A stretch of DNA of 7,394 nt from Methanosphaera sp. (lineage in GTDB: Archaea > Methanobacteriota > Methanobacteria > Methanobacteriales > Methanobacteriaceae), in the NCBI GenBank assembly GCA_021199865.1, contig JAJQHG010000113.1:1-7394 (forward strand). The letters run 5' to 3'. Positions within the stretch are counted from its first letter, which is position 1. Each line of letters begins with the position of its first letter. This document shows positions 1 through 5,124 of this stretch, one piece after another. The notes under the pieces were generated by a model. The model made no database searches. It had not been told where the DNA came from and saw only the letters and a program-made list of their open reading frames with translations. The position numbers and the translations under genes were made by a program.

Positions 1-162
1 ATTTATTATTATATAATTATTTAGTATTTAACAGAATTATTTTGTAGATATTATTGTTTTATAGAAATAATGTCCTGCTTTATAGGAAGAGTATTTATTT
101 TATAAAGTAGTCCTTGTCTTATAGATAGTTCTTATTTATGAAAAGTAGTTTTTTATAAAATA
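1..162. other. AT-rich stretch without a recognisable gene
   Basis: I see no convincing reading frame or RNA gene here. The stretch is very AT-rich. It contains one 7-bp inverted repeat, CTTTATA at 78-84 and TATAAAG at 101-107, with a 16-base spacer. It lies downstream of the minus-strand tRNA pair and would hold the 3' trailer of tRNA-Arg(CCT), but there is no strong T-tract on the minus strand to mark an end. In DNA this AT-rich the inverted repeat may be chance. Confidence 0.5.
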
Positions 163-237
163 CGGATTTGGAGGGATTTGAACCCTCGATCTTCAGATTA
201 GGAGTCTGATGCCCTATCCAGACTAGGCTACAAACCC
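163..237 (-). tRNA. tRNA-Arg, anticodon CCT
   Basis: On the minus strand the 75 bases fold into a complete cloverleaf. The acceptor stem is GGGTTTG with CAAATCC (one G-T wobble) and the discriminator base is G. The D-arm has a GG at positions 18-19. The anticodon stem TCAGA/TCTGA encloses the loop CTCCTAA, giving anticodon CCT (plus-strand 200-202), which reads AGG. The T-arm is GAGGG/CCCTC with loop TTCAAAT. No CCA is encoded and there is no intron. It follows a second arginine tRNA on the same strand, 50 bases upstream, to which it is clearly related. Anticodon and identity are read directly from the sequence. Confidence 0.95.
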
Positions 238-266
238 ATATAATTAATATAATAAATAATAATATT

Positions 267-274
267 AAAAAAAA
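267..274 (-). terminator. T8 tract after tRNA-Arg(TCT)
   Basis: Eight consecutive A on the plus strand give a T8 run on the minus strand, 13 bases past the 3' end of tRNA-Arg(TCT). Oligo-T tracts are the usual core of archaeal termination signals. If it is used, tRNA-Arg(CCT) would need its own promoter in the AT-rich 238-266 stretch; if not, the two tRNAs share one precursor. No hairpin accompanies it. Confidence 0.4.
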
Positions 275-287
275 GATTTTAGTTTAG

Positions 288-362
288 CGGACCTGGGGGG
301 ATTTGAACCCCCGGCCTTTGGATTAGAAGTCCAACGCCCTATCCAGTCTAGGCTACAGGCCC
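288..362 (-). tRNA. tRNA-Arg, anticodon TCT
   Basis: The minus strand gives a complete 75-base cloverleaf. The acceptor is GGGCCTG with CAGGTCC (one G-T wobble) and the discriminator is G. The anticodon stem TTGGA/TCCAA encloses loop CTTCTAA, so the anticodon is TCT (plus-strand 325-327), reading AGA. The T-stem GGGGG/CCCCC has loop TTCAAAT. No CCA is encoded and there is no intron. By hand alignment about 60 of 75 bases match the neighbouring tRNA-Arg(CCT), with stem differences that preserve pairing. Together the two decode AGA and AGG, the arginine codons that dominate grpE and most of dnaK in this window. Confidence 0.95.
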
Positions 363-396
363 ATATACAACTATTATAATTTAACTTTCTTATTAC

Positions 397-404
397 ATTT
401 ATAC
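397..404 (-). promoter_or_regulatory. possible TATA box for the tRNA-Arg pair
   Basis: The minus strand reads GTATAAAT here, about 38 bases upstream of the mature 5' end of tRNA-Arg(TCT). A TATA box centred near 400 would place transcription start near 374, leaving a short 5' leader for RNase P to remove. The surroundings are AT-rich, so other assignments are possible. Confidence 0.35.
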
Positions 405-503
405 TTTACTATTATTGACATGATTATATACAATTATAGTTTACTTTTAGTAATATTATAGTTATTGTTTATATAAAATAATTTTTAAAAAGAGTTTTTT
501 TTT

Positions 504-539
504 AAAAAAATAAGATATTATGAGAAAAATCCCATAATA
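504..539 (-). terminator. hairpin plus T7, end of the secreted-protein gene
   Basis: Read on the minus strand, a 7-bp stem (TATTATG at 516-522 pairing with CATAATA at 533-539, 10-base loop) is followed within a few bases by T7 (plus-strand A run 504-510). This is a plausible termination region for the minus-strand gene whose stop codon is at 588-590. A second hairpin at 549-575 lies between it and the stop codon. Confidence 0.5.
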
Positions 540-548
540 CTATTTTAC

Positions 549-575
549 AGTTAGATCCTTATCAGAATTCTAACT
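549..575 (-). repeat. 7-bp inverted repeat just after the stop codon
   Basis: AGTTAGA (549-555) and TCTAACT (569-575) form a perfect 7-bp stem with a 13-base loop. It starts 12 bases past the stop codon of the serine/aspartate-rich protein gene. It may protect the mRNA 3' end or contribute to termination with the hairpin and T-tract further downstream. Confidence 0.4.
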
Positions 576-587
576 ACCCATACATAT

Positions 588-1400
588 CTAGAATGGTAGT
601 TCTCCATCATAATAGTCTTCATAGACATATGGATTATAGTTTTCAATGTCTTGTGGAACCATTATATGGAATGTGTTACCATCAGCATTTGTTGCCTCAA
701 ATACGTAGTAGGTTGTATCAGCTCTATCTAGTGTACCTACACTATCAGCGTTTATATCAAAGTTTGAATAATAACCATTACTTATGAGGTAATTGTATGC
801 CTGTCTAGCAGAGATAAGTTCTCCAGATGTACTATCAGTATCTGTAGAGTCACTATCAGCTGTGTTATCACTTGTATCAGAACTACTATCAGCTCCACTT
901 GAGGAACTATCAGTACTTGCTGATGAGTCACTGTCTCCACTTGAGGAGCTTCCAGTACTTGCTGATGAGTCACTGTCTCCACTTGAGGAACTATCAGCAC
1001 TTGCTGATCCACTACTTGATGCTGTACTTACTGGGTTATTAGAGTTTATTAGTGCATTTCCAGAGCTACTTGAACTACTGGTATCTTGACTACTAGTATC
1101 TTGACTACCAGTATCTTGACTACTAGTATCTTGACTACTAGTATCTTGACTACTAGTGTCTTGTGTAGTCTGTTGAGAAGTGTCTGCTACTTCTTGTGCA
1201 CTGTTATCTGTTGATTCAGATTGTCCTGCTTGGTTGTCACCTTCACTTGCAGGTACTGCTAGTGCACTTGTTACAGAGTCTTCTTCTGTGTCAACACTTA
1301 CAAATGGGTCTAATAAATTTTCAGTATTTATTTGATGAGTAGCTACTAAAACTCCGATTAGGGCTACTATTAAAATAGATAAAATTAATCTTTTATTCAT
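588..1400 (-). CDS. Ser/Asp-rich repeat protein, membrane-anchored or secreted
   Basis: Unrecognised 270-residue protein with three clear zones. Residues 1-4 are MNKR, followed by a strongly hydrophobic segment at about 5-21 with no lipobox cysteine, so it is an uncleaved anchor or a signal peptide; the bulk should lie outside the cell. Residues 40-193 are low-complexity Ser/Asp/Thr/Gln, with six QDTSS units at 80-109 (one is QDTGS) and two full plus one partial copy of a 14-residue Ser/Asp unit between about 131 and 170. Residues 194-270 look like a folded tyrosine- and acid-rich domain. Such linkers usually act as stalks spanning the cell wall and displaying the C-terminal domain, but that role is inference. 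The start has a TGGTGA site (1413-1408) seven bases upstream and a consensus TATA box before it. Function unknown; an adhesin-like or wall-associated role is possible. The reading frame itself is secure. Confidence 0.85.
   Translation of the reverse strand: MNKRLILSILIVALIGVLVATHQINTENLLDPFVSVDTEEDSVTSALAVPASEGDNQAGQSESTDNSAQEVADTSQQTTQDTSSQDTSSQDTSSQDTGSQDTSSQDTSSSSSSGNALINSNNPVSTASSSGSASADSSSSGDSDSSASTGSSSSGDSDSSASTDSSSSGADSSSDTSDNTADSDSTDTDSTSGELISARQAYNYLISNGYYSNFDINADSVGTLDRADTTYYVFEATNADGNTFHIMVPQDIENYNPYVYEDYYDGELPF
895..1007 (-). repeat. 42-bp coding tandem repeat, about 2.7 copies
   Basis: Two full 42-bp copies (895-936 and 937-978) are followed by a partial third (979-1007). They differ by a few substitutions. 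Each encodes a 14-residue Ser/Asp/Ala unit of the form GDSDSSAST(D/G)SSSS. The period is a multiple of three, so changes in copy number would lengthen or shorten the stalk without breaking the frame. Confidence 0.85.
1074..1163 (-). repeat. six tandem 15-bp units encoding QDTSS
   Basis: Six back-to-back 15-bp units (plus-strand ACTACTAGTATCTTG and single-base variants) begin at 1074, 1089, 1104, 1119, 1134 and 1149. On the minus strand they encode QDTSS, the unit at 1104-1118 giving QDTGS. Near-identity at DNA level, including synonymous positions, suggests recent expansion by slippage or recombination. Confidence 0.95.
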
Positions 1401-1442
1401 TTAATCTTCACCACAATTTAATAAGTTTAACAATCATCTTTG

Positions 1443-1450
1443 TATATAAA
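1443..1450 (-). promoter_or_regulatory. TATA box of the Ser/Asp-rich protein gene
   Basis: The minus strand reads TTTATATA, an exact match to the archaeal consensus. Its centre predicts transcription start near 1420, giving a leader of about 20 bases that contains the TGGTGA ribosome binding site at 1413-1408. The spacing is as expected for a methanogen promoter. Confidence 0.7.
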
Positions 1451-1465
1451 CTTATATTTTTTTAC

Positions 1466-1496
1466 ATACTAAAATATTATTAGTTTTTTTTAGTAT
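1466..1496. repeat. 9-bp inverted repeat between two minus-strand genes
   Basis: ATACTAAAA (1466-1474) and TTTTAGTAT (1488-1496) are perfect inverted copies around a 13-base spacer. The repeat lies 24 bases past the stop codon of the regulator gene and upstream of the promoter of the next minus-strand gene. It could be a 3' hairpin of the regulator mRNA. On the minus strand it is not followed by a T-tract; on the plus strand it is followed by T-rich DNA, but no plus-strand gene precedes it. Confidence 0.4.
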
Positions 1497-1519
1497 ATAT
1501 TTTTTATTAATAATTTAAT

Positions 1520-2026
1520 CTAGTCTTCTACATTATATCCTTGTATTGCTTTAGTTTTTGTTATATCTGTTACTATTGTTGTGCTTCTTCGTTTATCAGG
1601 GTTTTCTACTTGGTTTAATAATTCCTTAGCATATTTTAGTGCATTTTCATATTTTTCTATTGTTAATTTCAGGTCTTCTACTGCACTTTTATCTCCTCTG
1701 TATAATCTTTCTTCTATGTTGTTTAGTTCTGTGAATTCTTCTCCGAGCATGTGCATATTGATGTTGTCTGGTTTTATGAATATTTTTATTTCTATGTCTT
1801 TGGATATTTCATAGTATTTTCTTGGTCGGCCTCTATCTATTTTCTGGTATGTTGGGTTTATTAGTCCTAGTTCTTCCATTGCTTTTAGATGGCCTATGAT
1901 AGCTTTTTGACCTACTTCTAATTCTTGTGATATTTGGCTTACGAATTGGGGTTCTTCTGTGAGTAGTGCAAGTATGTCTCGTCTGGTTTTACAACCTATT
2001 ACATCTAGTACTGCTTCTAGATCCAT
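1520..2026 (-). CDS. Phr/HSR1-like heat-shock repressor (ArsR-type winged helix)
   Basis: Predicted DNA-binding repressor of 168 residues. Residues 1-75 are a winged helix-turn-helix: the helix-1 region LDVIGCKTRRDILALLT, a second helix around FVSQISQEL, a recognition helix near 37-55 starting VGQKAIIGHLK, and a wing RGRPRKYYEI at 65-74. From memory, these match the Pyrococcus heat-shock regulator Phr in the same order (LDVLG-ETRR-IL, FVSELS-ELGVGQKA, RGRPRKYY). The C-terminal part, about 96-141, is charged and helical, probably a dimerising coiled coil. Phr is about 200 residues, so this one is shorter at the C-terminus. The gene is divergent from grpE-dnaK, and the shared gap holds three Phr-like palindromes, one on this gene's own TATA box, implying control of the chaperones and autoregulation (inference). 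The site before the start is weak (AGATGAT, three bases away). Family assignment is strong; the heat-shock role is likely but inferred. Confidence 0.85.
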   Translation of the reverse strand: MDLEAVLDVIGCKTRRDILALLTEEPQFVSQISQELEVGQKAIIGHLKAMEELGLINPTYQKIDRGRPRKYYEISKDIEIKIFIKPDNINMHMLGEEFTELNNIEERLYRGDKSAVEDLKLTIEKYENALKYAKELLNQVENPDKRRSTTIVTDITKTKAIQGYNVED

Positions 2027-2072
2027 TCTATCATCTTCTCTTCTTGGTTGTATTATAATATATTTACTACAT

Positions 2073-2080
2073 TATATAAA
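2073..2080 (-). promoter_or_regulatory. TATA box of the Phr-like regulator gene
   Basis: The minus strand reads TTTATATA, an exact archaeal consensus. It predicts transcription start near 2050 and a leader of about 24 bases before the ATG at 2026. The upstream half of this box (2077-2080) is the end of the palindromic operator at 2077-2101, so a bound repressor would compete with TBP/TFB here. Confidence 0.7.
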
Positions 2081-2101
2081 TGTTACCTTAGGTTACTAAA
2101 A
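2077..2101. promoter_or_regulatory. operator 1, Phr-like palindrome (imperfect)
   Basis: The 25-bp site reads TAAA-TG-TTAC, a five-base spacer CTTAG, then GTTA-CT-AAAA. The right half matches the fuller site at 2152-2176 exactly; the left half has TTAC where TAAC is expected and TAAA where TTTT is expected. It overlaps the upstream part of the regulator's TATA box and lies just upstream of a grpE-side TATA box at 2112-2119, so it could act on both directions. Binding is inference. Confidence 0.55.
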
Positions 2102-2111
2102 TACCATAACC

Positions 2112-2119
2112 TTTATATA
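2112..2119 (+). promoter_or_regulatory. candidate TATA box P1 for grpE-dnaK
   Basis: Exact TTTATATA on the plus strand. Start would fall near 2142, giving a leader of about 165 bases before grpE, with operator 2 immediately downstream of the start and operator 1 immediately upstream of the BRE region. The long leader makes the closer candidate at 2186-2195 a serious competitor; both may be used. Confidence 0.45.
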
Positions 2120-2151
2120 CTACTTTAGAATAACTAATTATTAGAGAAATA

Positions 2152-2176
2152 TTTTTATAACTAAGGGTTACTAAAA
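2152..2176. promoter_or_regulatory. operator 2, best Phr/HSR1-type palindrome
   Basis: The site reads TTTT-TA-TAAC, spacer TAAGG, GTTA-CT-AAAA. It fits TTTT-N2-TAAC-N5-GTTA-N2-AAAA, which is how I remember the Pyrococcus Phr consensus, at every fixed base. The core TAAC-N5-GTTA also agrees with the CTAAC-N5-GTTAG motif reported for Archaeoglobus HSR1, again from memory. It lies in the gap between a Phr-like gene and grpE. Its left half, TTTTTATAA, could itself be a TATA box, in which case the repressor would cover it directly. Confidence 0.75.
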
Positions 2177-2185
2177 TATAATAAA

Positions 2186-2195
2186 TTATATATAA
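2186..2195 (+). promoter_or_regulatory. candidate TATA box P2 for grpE-dnaK
   Basis: TTATATATAA is a good TATA element. It would start transcription near 2217, giving a leader of about 90 bases. Operator 3 (2187-2211) covers nearly the whole element, and operator 2 ends ten bases upstream. This arrangement would allow direct repression by blocking TBP/TFB. Confidence 0.45.
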
Positions 2196-2211
2196 CAAAT
2201 TGTTACTAAAC
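2187..2211. promoter_or_regulatory. operator 3, TAAC-N5-GTTA palindrome
   Basis: The core TAAC (2193-2196), spacer AAATT and GTTA (2202-2205) is perfect; the outer flanks are TATA on the left and AAAC on the right instead of TTTT and AAAA. Its centre is 35 bp from that of operator 2, and the right half shares GTTACTAAA with operators 1 and 2. It covers the TATA-like element at 2186-2195. Confidence 0.65.
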
Positions 2212-2306
2212 TAATATTAACAAAAAAATAATATTATAACTTATAGTAATTATAATAAAATTCCCTATGTGGTAGCCTTTTATGATTAATTCAATAAGGT
2301 GAATAA

Positions 2307-2882
2307 ATGTCAAACAAAGAAGAAATAAAAGATGAAGATACTCAAGAAGTAGAAGATTGTGATAAAGTAGAAGACACAACCACACAACAATCAGAAGACT
2401 CCGAAGAGGAAACATCACAAGAAAAAGAACCAACCATAGATGAAATCCTACAACAAAAGGATGAGGAAATACAGTTATATAAAGATAAATACCAAAGAGC
2501 AAACGCAGACTTCCAAAACTATAAGAGAAGATCTGAAGAAGAGAAAAAAGAGTTCGTCAAATATGCCAATGAAGGCGTAATACTTGAAGTACTGGAGGCA
2601 TATGAGGATCTAGGAAGAGCACTACAACAGGATGAAAAGGTAGATCTAAGAGAAGGAGTAGAAATGATCTACAATAAACTCACAAACATCCTAGAAAAAG
2701 AAGGTGTAGAACCAATCAACACAGAAAATGAAAAGTTCGATCCATTTAAACATGAAGCCCTACTAACAGAGGCAAATGAGGACTATGAAGATAATGATAT
2801 TATACAGGAAATACAGAAAGGATACACCTTAAACTCAAAAGTTATCAGATACTCAAAAGTAAAAGTTTGTAAAAATAAATAA
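2307..2882 (+). CDS. grpE: GrpE, nucleotide exchange factor for DnaK
   Basis: GrpE releases ADP from DnaK so that ATP can bind and the client is freed; it works as a cytosolic dimer. The 191-residue product has a very acidic, probably disordered N-terminus (1-42), a long charged coiled-coil helix (about 43-95, including KYQRANADFQNYKRR, typical of the family), a helical bundle region, and the C-terminal beta domain with the GrpE signature: FDPFKHEAL at 144-152, then IIQEIQKGY and a final VIRYSKVKV. The length is normal. The start is supported by AGGTGA (2297-2302) four bases upstream. It is first in the chaperone cluster, 93 bases before dnaK and divergent from the Phr-like regulator, with operators in its leader. 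GrpE in archaea accompanies DnaK and is considered bacterial in origin. Confidence 0.97.
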   Translation: MSNKEEIKDEDTQEVEDCDKVEDTTTQQSEDSEEETSQEKEPTIDEILQQKDEEIQLYKDKYQRANADFQNYKRRSEEEKKEFVKYANEGVILEVLEAYEDLGRALQQDEKVDLREGVEMIYNKLTNILEKEGVEPINTENEKFDPFKHEALLTEANEDYEDNDIIQEIQKGYTLNSKVIRYSKVKVCKNK

Positions 2883-2975
2883 AACTAACTAAATGAAATC
2901 ATTTTAATAAAAAATAATTAAACTAAATAATTCTAATAAAATTACTAATAAAAAATATAAACACAGGTGATATAA

Positions 2976-4844
2976 ATGGCAGAAGAAAAAGTAATAGGAA
3001 TAGATCTAGGAACAAGTAACTCAGCAGCAGCTGCACTAATAGGTGGAAAACCAACAATCATCCCAAGTGCAGAGGGAGCAACCCAGTATGGTAAATCATT
3101 CCCAAGCTGTGTAGCATTCACAGATGATAACGAAGTACTAGTTGGAGAACCAGCAAGAAGACAAGCAGTAACCAACCCTGAAAACACAATCAGTGCAATA
3201 AAAAGACACATGGGATCAGACTACAAAGTAAACATAAAAGGAAAAGATTACACACCACAAGAAATATCAGCATTAATCCTACAAAAAATAAAGAAAGATG
3301 CAGAAACATTCCTAGGAGAACCAGTAAACAAAGCAGTAATCACAGTACCAGCATACTTTGATGACAACCAGAGAACAGCAACAAAAGATGCAGGTAAAAT
3401 TGCAGGACTAGATGTATTAAGACTAGTAAACGAGCCTACAGCAGCAAGTCTAGCATATGGATTAGATAAAACTGATGAAGATGACGTAAACATATTAGTA
3501 TTCGACCTTGGTGGAGGAACACTTGATGTAACAATCATGGAATTTGGAGACGGAATCTTTGAAGTAAAATCAACAAGTGGAGACACAAACCTTGGTGGAA
3601 CAGATATGGATACAGCAATAATGAAATATATTGCAGAAGAATTCAAATCAGAGACAGGTGTAGATCTCCTAAACAATGACCAAGCAGCACAGAGATTAAG
3701 AGAAGCATCAGAAAAGGCAAAGATTGAGTTATCAACAACACTAACAACAGACATAAACCTACCATTCATATCAATGACTCCTGATGGAAACCCATTAAAC
3801 CTACAACAAACACTCAAGAGAGCAAAACTAGAGGAAATTGTAGACCCAATTATCCAGAAATGCGGAGCACCAATCAAACAAGCAATTAATGATGCAGACA
3901 TGAGTGTAAGTGATATTGATAAGATCATCTTAGTAGGTGGACCAACAAGAATGCCATGTATACAGAAATACGTAGAAGACTATGTAGGAAGAAGTGTAGA
4001 ACGTGGAATTGACCCAATGGAATGTGTAGCACAGGGAGCATCAATCCAGGGTGGAGTATTAGCTGGAGAAATTGATGATCTAGTATTATTAGATGTAACA
4101 CCATTATCATTAGGTATCGAGACAATGGGTGGAGTTGCAACAAAACTTATTGAACGTAACACTACAATTCCAACAAAGAAGAGTCAAATCTTCACAACAG
4201 CAGCAGATGGACAGACAAGTGTAGATATCCATGTTGTACAGGGTGAACGTCCAATGGCAAATGATAACACCACCCTTGGTAGATTCCAGTTAGTAGGTAT
4301 TCCATCAGCTCCAAGAGGAACACCACAAATTGAGGTAACATTTGATATTGACGCAAACGGTATAATCAATGTATCAGCAAAGGATACAGGTACAGGTAAG
4401 GAGCAAGCAATAACAATCACATCATCCAACAAGTTATCTGAAGAGGAAATTGATGAAAAGATTAAGGAAGCAGAGGCTCATGCAGCAGATGATGAGAAAC
4501 GTCAGAAAGAAATTGAGATCAAGAACAATGCTGATAGCCTAGTATATACTGCTGATAAGACATTAGATGAACTTGGTGAACAATTAGATGATGATAAGAA
4601 GCAAACAATTAAGGATCAACAAGAAGCACTAAAAGATGCTATAGCATCCGATAATGTTGATGATATTAAGGAGAAATCTGATGCATTAGATAGTACAATA
4701 CAAGAAATTGGTGCACAGATATATCAACAAGCTCAAGCACAACAAGAAGCACAGCAACAAGCTGAGGCACAGCAACAACAAGATACACAGAACTCATCTA
4801 ACAATGATGATGACACAATAGATGCAGACTTTGAGAAGAAATAA
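2976..4844 (+). CDS. dnaK: DnaK (Hsp70) molecular chaperone
   Basis: ATP-driven cytosolic chaperone that binds exposed hydrophobic peptides, working with DnaJ and GrpE. Of 622 residues, about 1-365 form the ATPase domain: phosphate-1 loop GIDLGTSNS (8-16), VPAYFDDNQR (124-133), NEPTAASLAYG (152-162), phosphate-2 FDLGGGTLDV (176-185) and adenosine motif LVGGPTRMP (319-327). The interdomain linker LVLLDVTPLSLG is at 369-380, the substrate domain follows to about 490, then the helical lid and a Gln/Ala-rich tail (584-602) ending DDDTIDADFEKK. After NPENTISAIKR the protein lacks the roughly 25-residue ATPase-domain insert of proteobacterial DnaK, so it is of the Gram-positive/archaeal type. AGGTGA lies five bases before the ATG. 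It is probably co-transcribed with grpE, since no terminator is seen in the 93-base gap. The gene is full length and intact. Confidence 0.99.
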   Translation: MAEEKVIGIDLGTSNSAAAALIGGKPTIIPSAEGATQYGKSFPSCVAFTDDNEVLVGEPARRQAVTNPENTISAIKRHMGSDYKVNIKGKDYTPQEISALILQKIKKDAETFLGEPVNKAVITVPAYFDDNQRTATKDAGKIAGLDVLRLVNEPTAASLAYGLDKTDEDDVNILVFDLGGGTLDVTIMEFGDGIFEVKSTSGDTNLGGTDMDTAIMKYIAEEFKSETGVDLLNNDQAAQRLREASEKAKIELSTTLTTDINLPFISMTPDGNPLNLQQTLKRAKLEEIVDPIIQKCGAPIKQAINDADMSVSDIDKIILVGGPTRMPCIQKYVEDYVGRSVERGIDPMECVAQGASIQGGVLAGEIDDLVLLDVTPLSLGIETMGGVATKLIERNTTIPTKKSQIFTTAADGQTSVDIHVVQGERPMANDNTTLGRFQLVGIPSAPRGTPQIEVTFDIDANGIINVSAKDTGTGKEQAITITSSNKLSEEEIDEKIKEAEAHAADDEKRQKEIEIKNNADSLVYTADKTLDELGEQLDDDKKQTIKDQQEALKDAIASDNVDDIKEKSDALDSTIQEIGAQIYQQAQAQQEAQQQAEAQQQQDTQNSSNNDDDTIDADFEKK

Positions 4845-4887
4845 ATCTGCTATAAATAATTACCATTAAAAATAATTTAGAAATCTC

Positions 4888-4916
4888 TATAAGGGGTTTC
4901 CCATTAACCTCCTATA
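4888..4916 (+). terminator. bulged hairpin in the dnaK 3' region
   Basis: TATA-A-GGGGTT pairs with AACC-T-CCTATA through single-base bulges, giving about ten pairs and a 7-base loop, 44 bases past the dnaK stop. It is conspicuously GC-rich for this gap. No U-tract follows, so it is more likely a 3'-end stabiliser or processing site than a terminator. Confidence 0.35.
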
Positions 4917-4929
4917 CTCAAAAATAAAG

Positions 4930-4963
4930 CCTATAACATAAATTAACCTATAACATAAATTAA
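4930..4963. repeat. perfect 17-bp tandem duplication
   Basis: CCTATAACATAAATTAA occurs twice in direct succession, at 4930-4946 and 4947-4963, with no mismatch. It lies between the dnaK 3' hairpin and the dnaJ promoter region. It may be a recent slippage event or a doubled protein-binding site. Confidence 0.95.
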
Positions 4964-5013
4964 ATGAACATTTAAATAATCATAGACTATCTGGTGTTAA
5001 AGTATAATAGAAG

Positions 5014-5021
5014 TTTATATT
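5014..5021 (+). promoter_or_regulatory. candidate TATA box for dnaJ
   Basis: TTTATATT differs from the archaeal consensus at the last base. Transcription would start near 5044, giving a leader of about 137 bases that includes the inverted repeats and the hairpin-U7 element. CTATAAATAT at 5031-5040 is an alternative box. Confidence 0.4.
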
Positions 5022-5047
5022 TAGATATGTCTATAAATATTATTAGG

Positions 5048-5107
5048 AGTAGTAAAGATAATAATTAATTATCATACTTCTAACTACTATTTTATTAGTT
5101 AATAGTA
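5048..5107 (+). repeat. AT-rich nested and competing inverted repeats in dnaJ leader
   Basis: AGTAGT (5048-5053) pairs with ACTACT (5083-5088), enclosing GATAAT (5057-5062) with ATTATC (5068-5073). The segment TACTATT (5085-5091) can instead pair with AATAGTA (5101-5107), so the two folds exclude each other. The pairs are AU-rich and could be chance in such DNA. Confidence 0.3.
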
Positions 5108-5124
5108 TACAATTAGATTCGGGG

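Noticed and set aside
495..510. T9-A7 block as a replication or integration signal
   Set aside because: Homopolymer runs are common in this AT-rich DNA; there are no direct repeats or integrase gene nearby despite the tRNA genes, and the run is better explained as part of a terminator.
593..787. Plus-strand open frame of 64 codons opposite the Ser/Asp-rich gene
   Set aside because: It is the antisense shadow of the C-terminal part of a well-supported minus-strand gene and has no ribosome binding site.
782..1089. Open frames on both strands across the repeat region (76 and 98 codons)
   Set aside because: They stay open only because the repeat units have periods divisible by three and lack stops in other frames; the products are repetitive and lack start signals.
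1074..1163. CRISPR-like array
   Set aside because: The 15-bp units are directly adjacent without spacers, lie in frame within a gene and encode QDTSS.
1581..1814. Plus-strand 77-codon frame opposite the regulator
   Set aside because: Antisense shadow of the regulator gene; no promoter or ribosome binding site.
2206..2502. Minus-strand 98-codon hydrophobic frame over the start of grpE
   Set aside because: Its hydrophobicity comes from reading the complement of A-rich, acidic codons in grpE; no independent support.
2883..2975. Possible repressor site before dnaK (ATTACTAATAAAA near 2939)
   Set aside because: It resembles half of the operator, but GTTA is not present and there is no TAAC partner at a five-base spacing.
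3248..4432. Several minus-strand open frames inside dnaK, including one of 226 codons
   Set aside because: All are shadows of dnaK, which is conserved over its full length on the plus strand.
5081..5101. TAACTA and TAGTTA in the dnaJ leader as a Phr-type operator
   Set aside because: The halves are separated by nine bases (thirteen between TAAC and GTTA), not the five seen in the three sites near grpE, so I treat them as part of AT-rich leader repeats.
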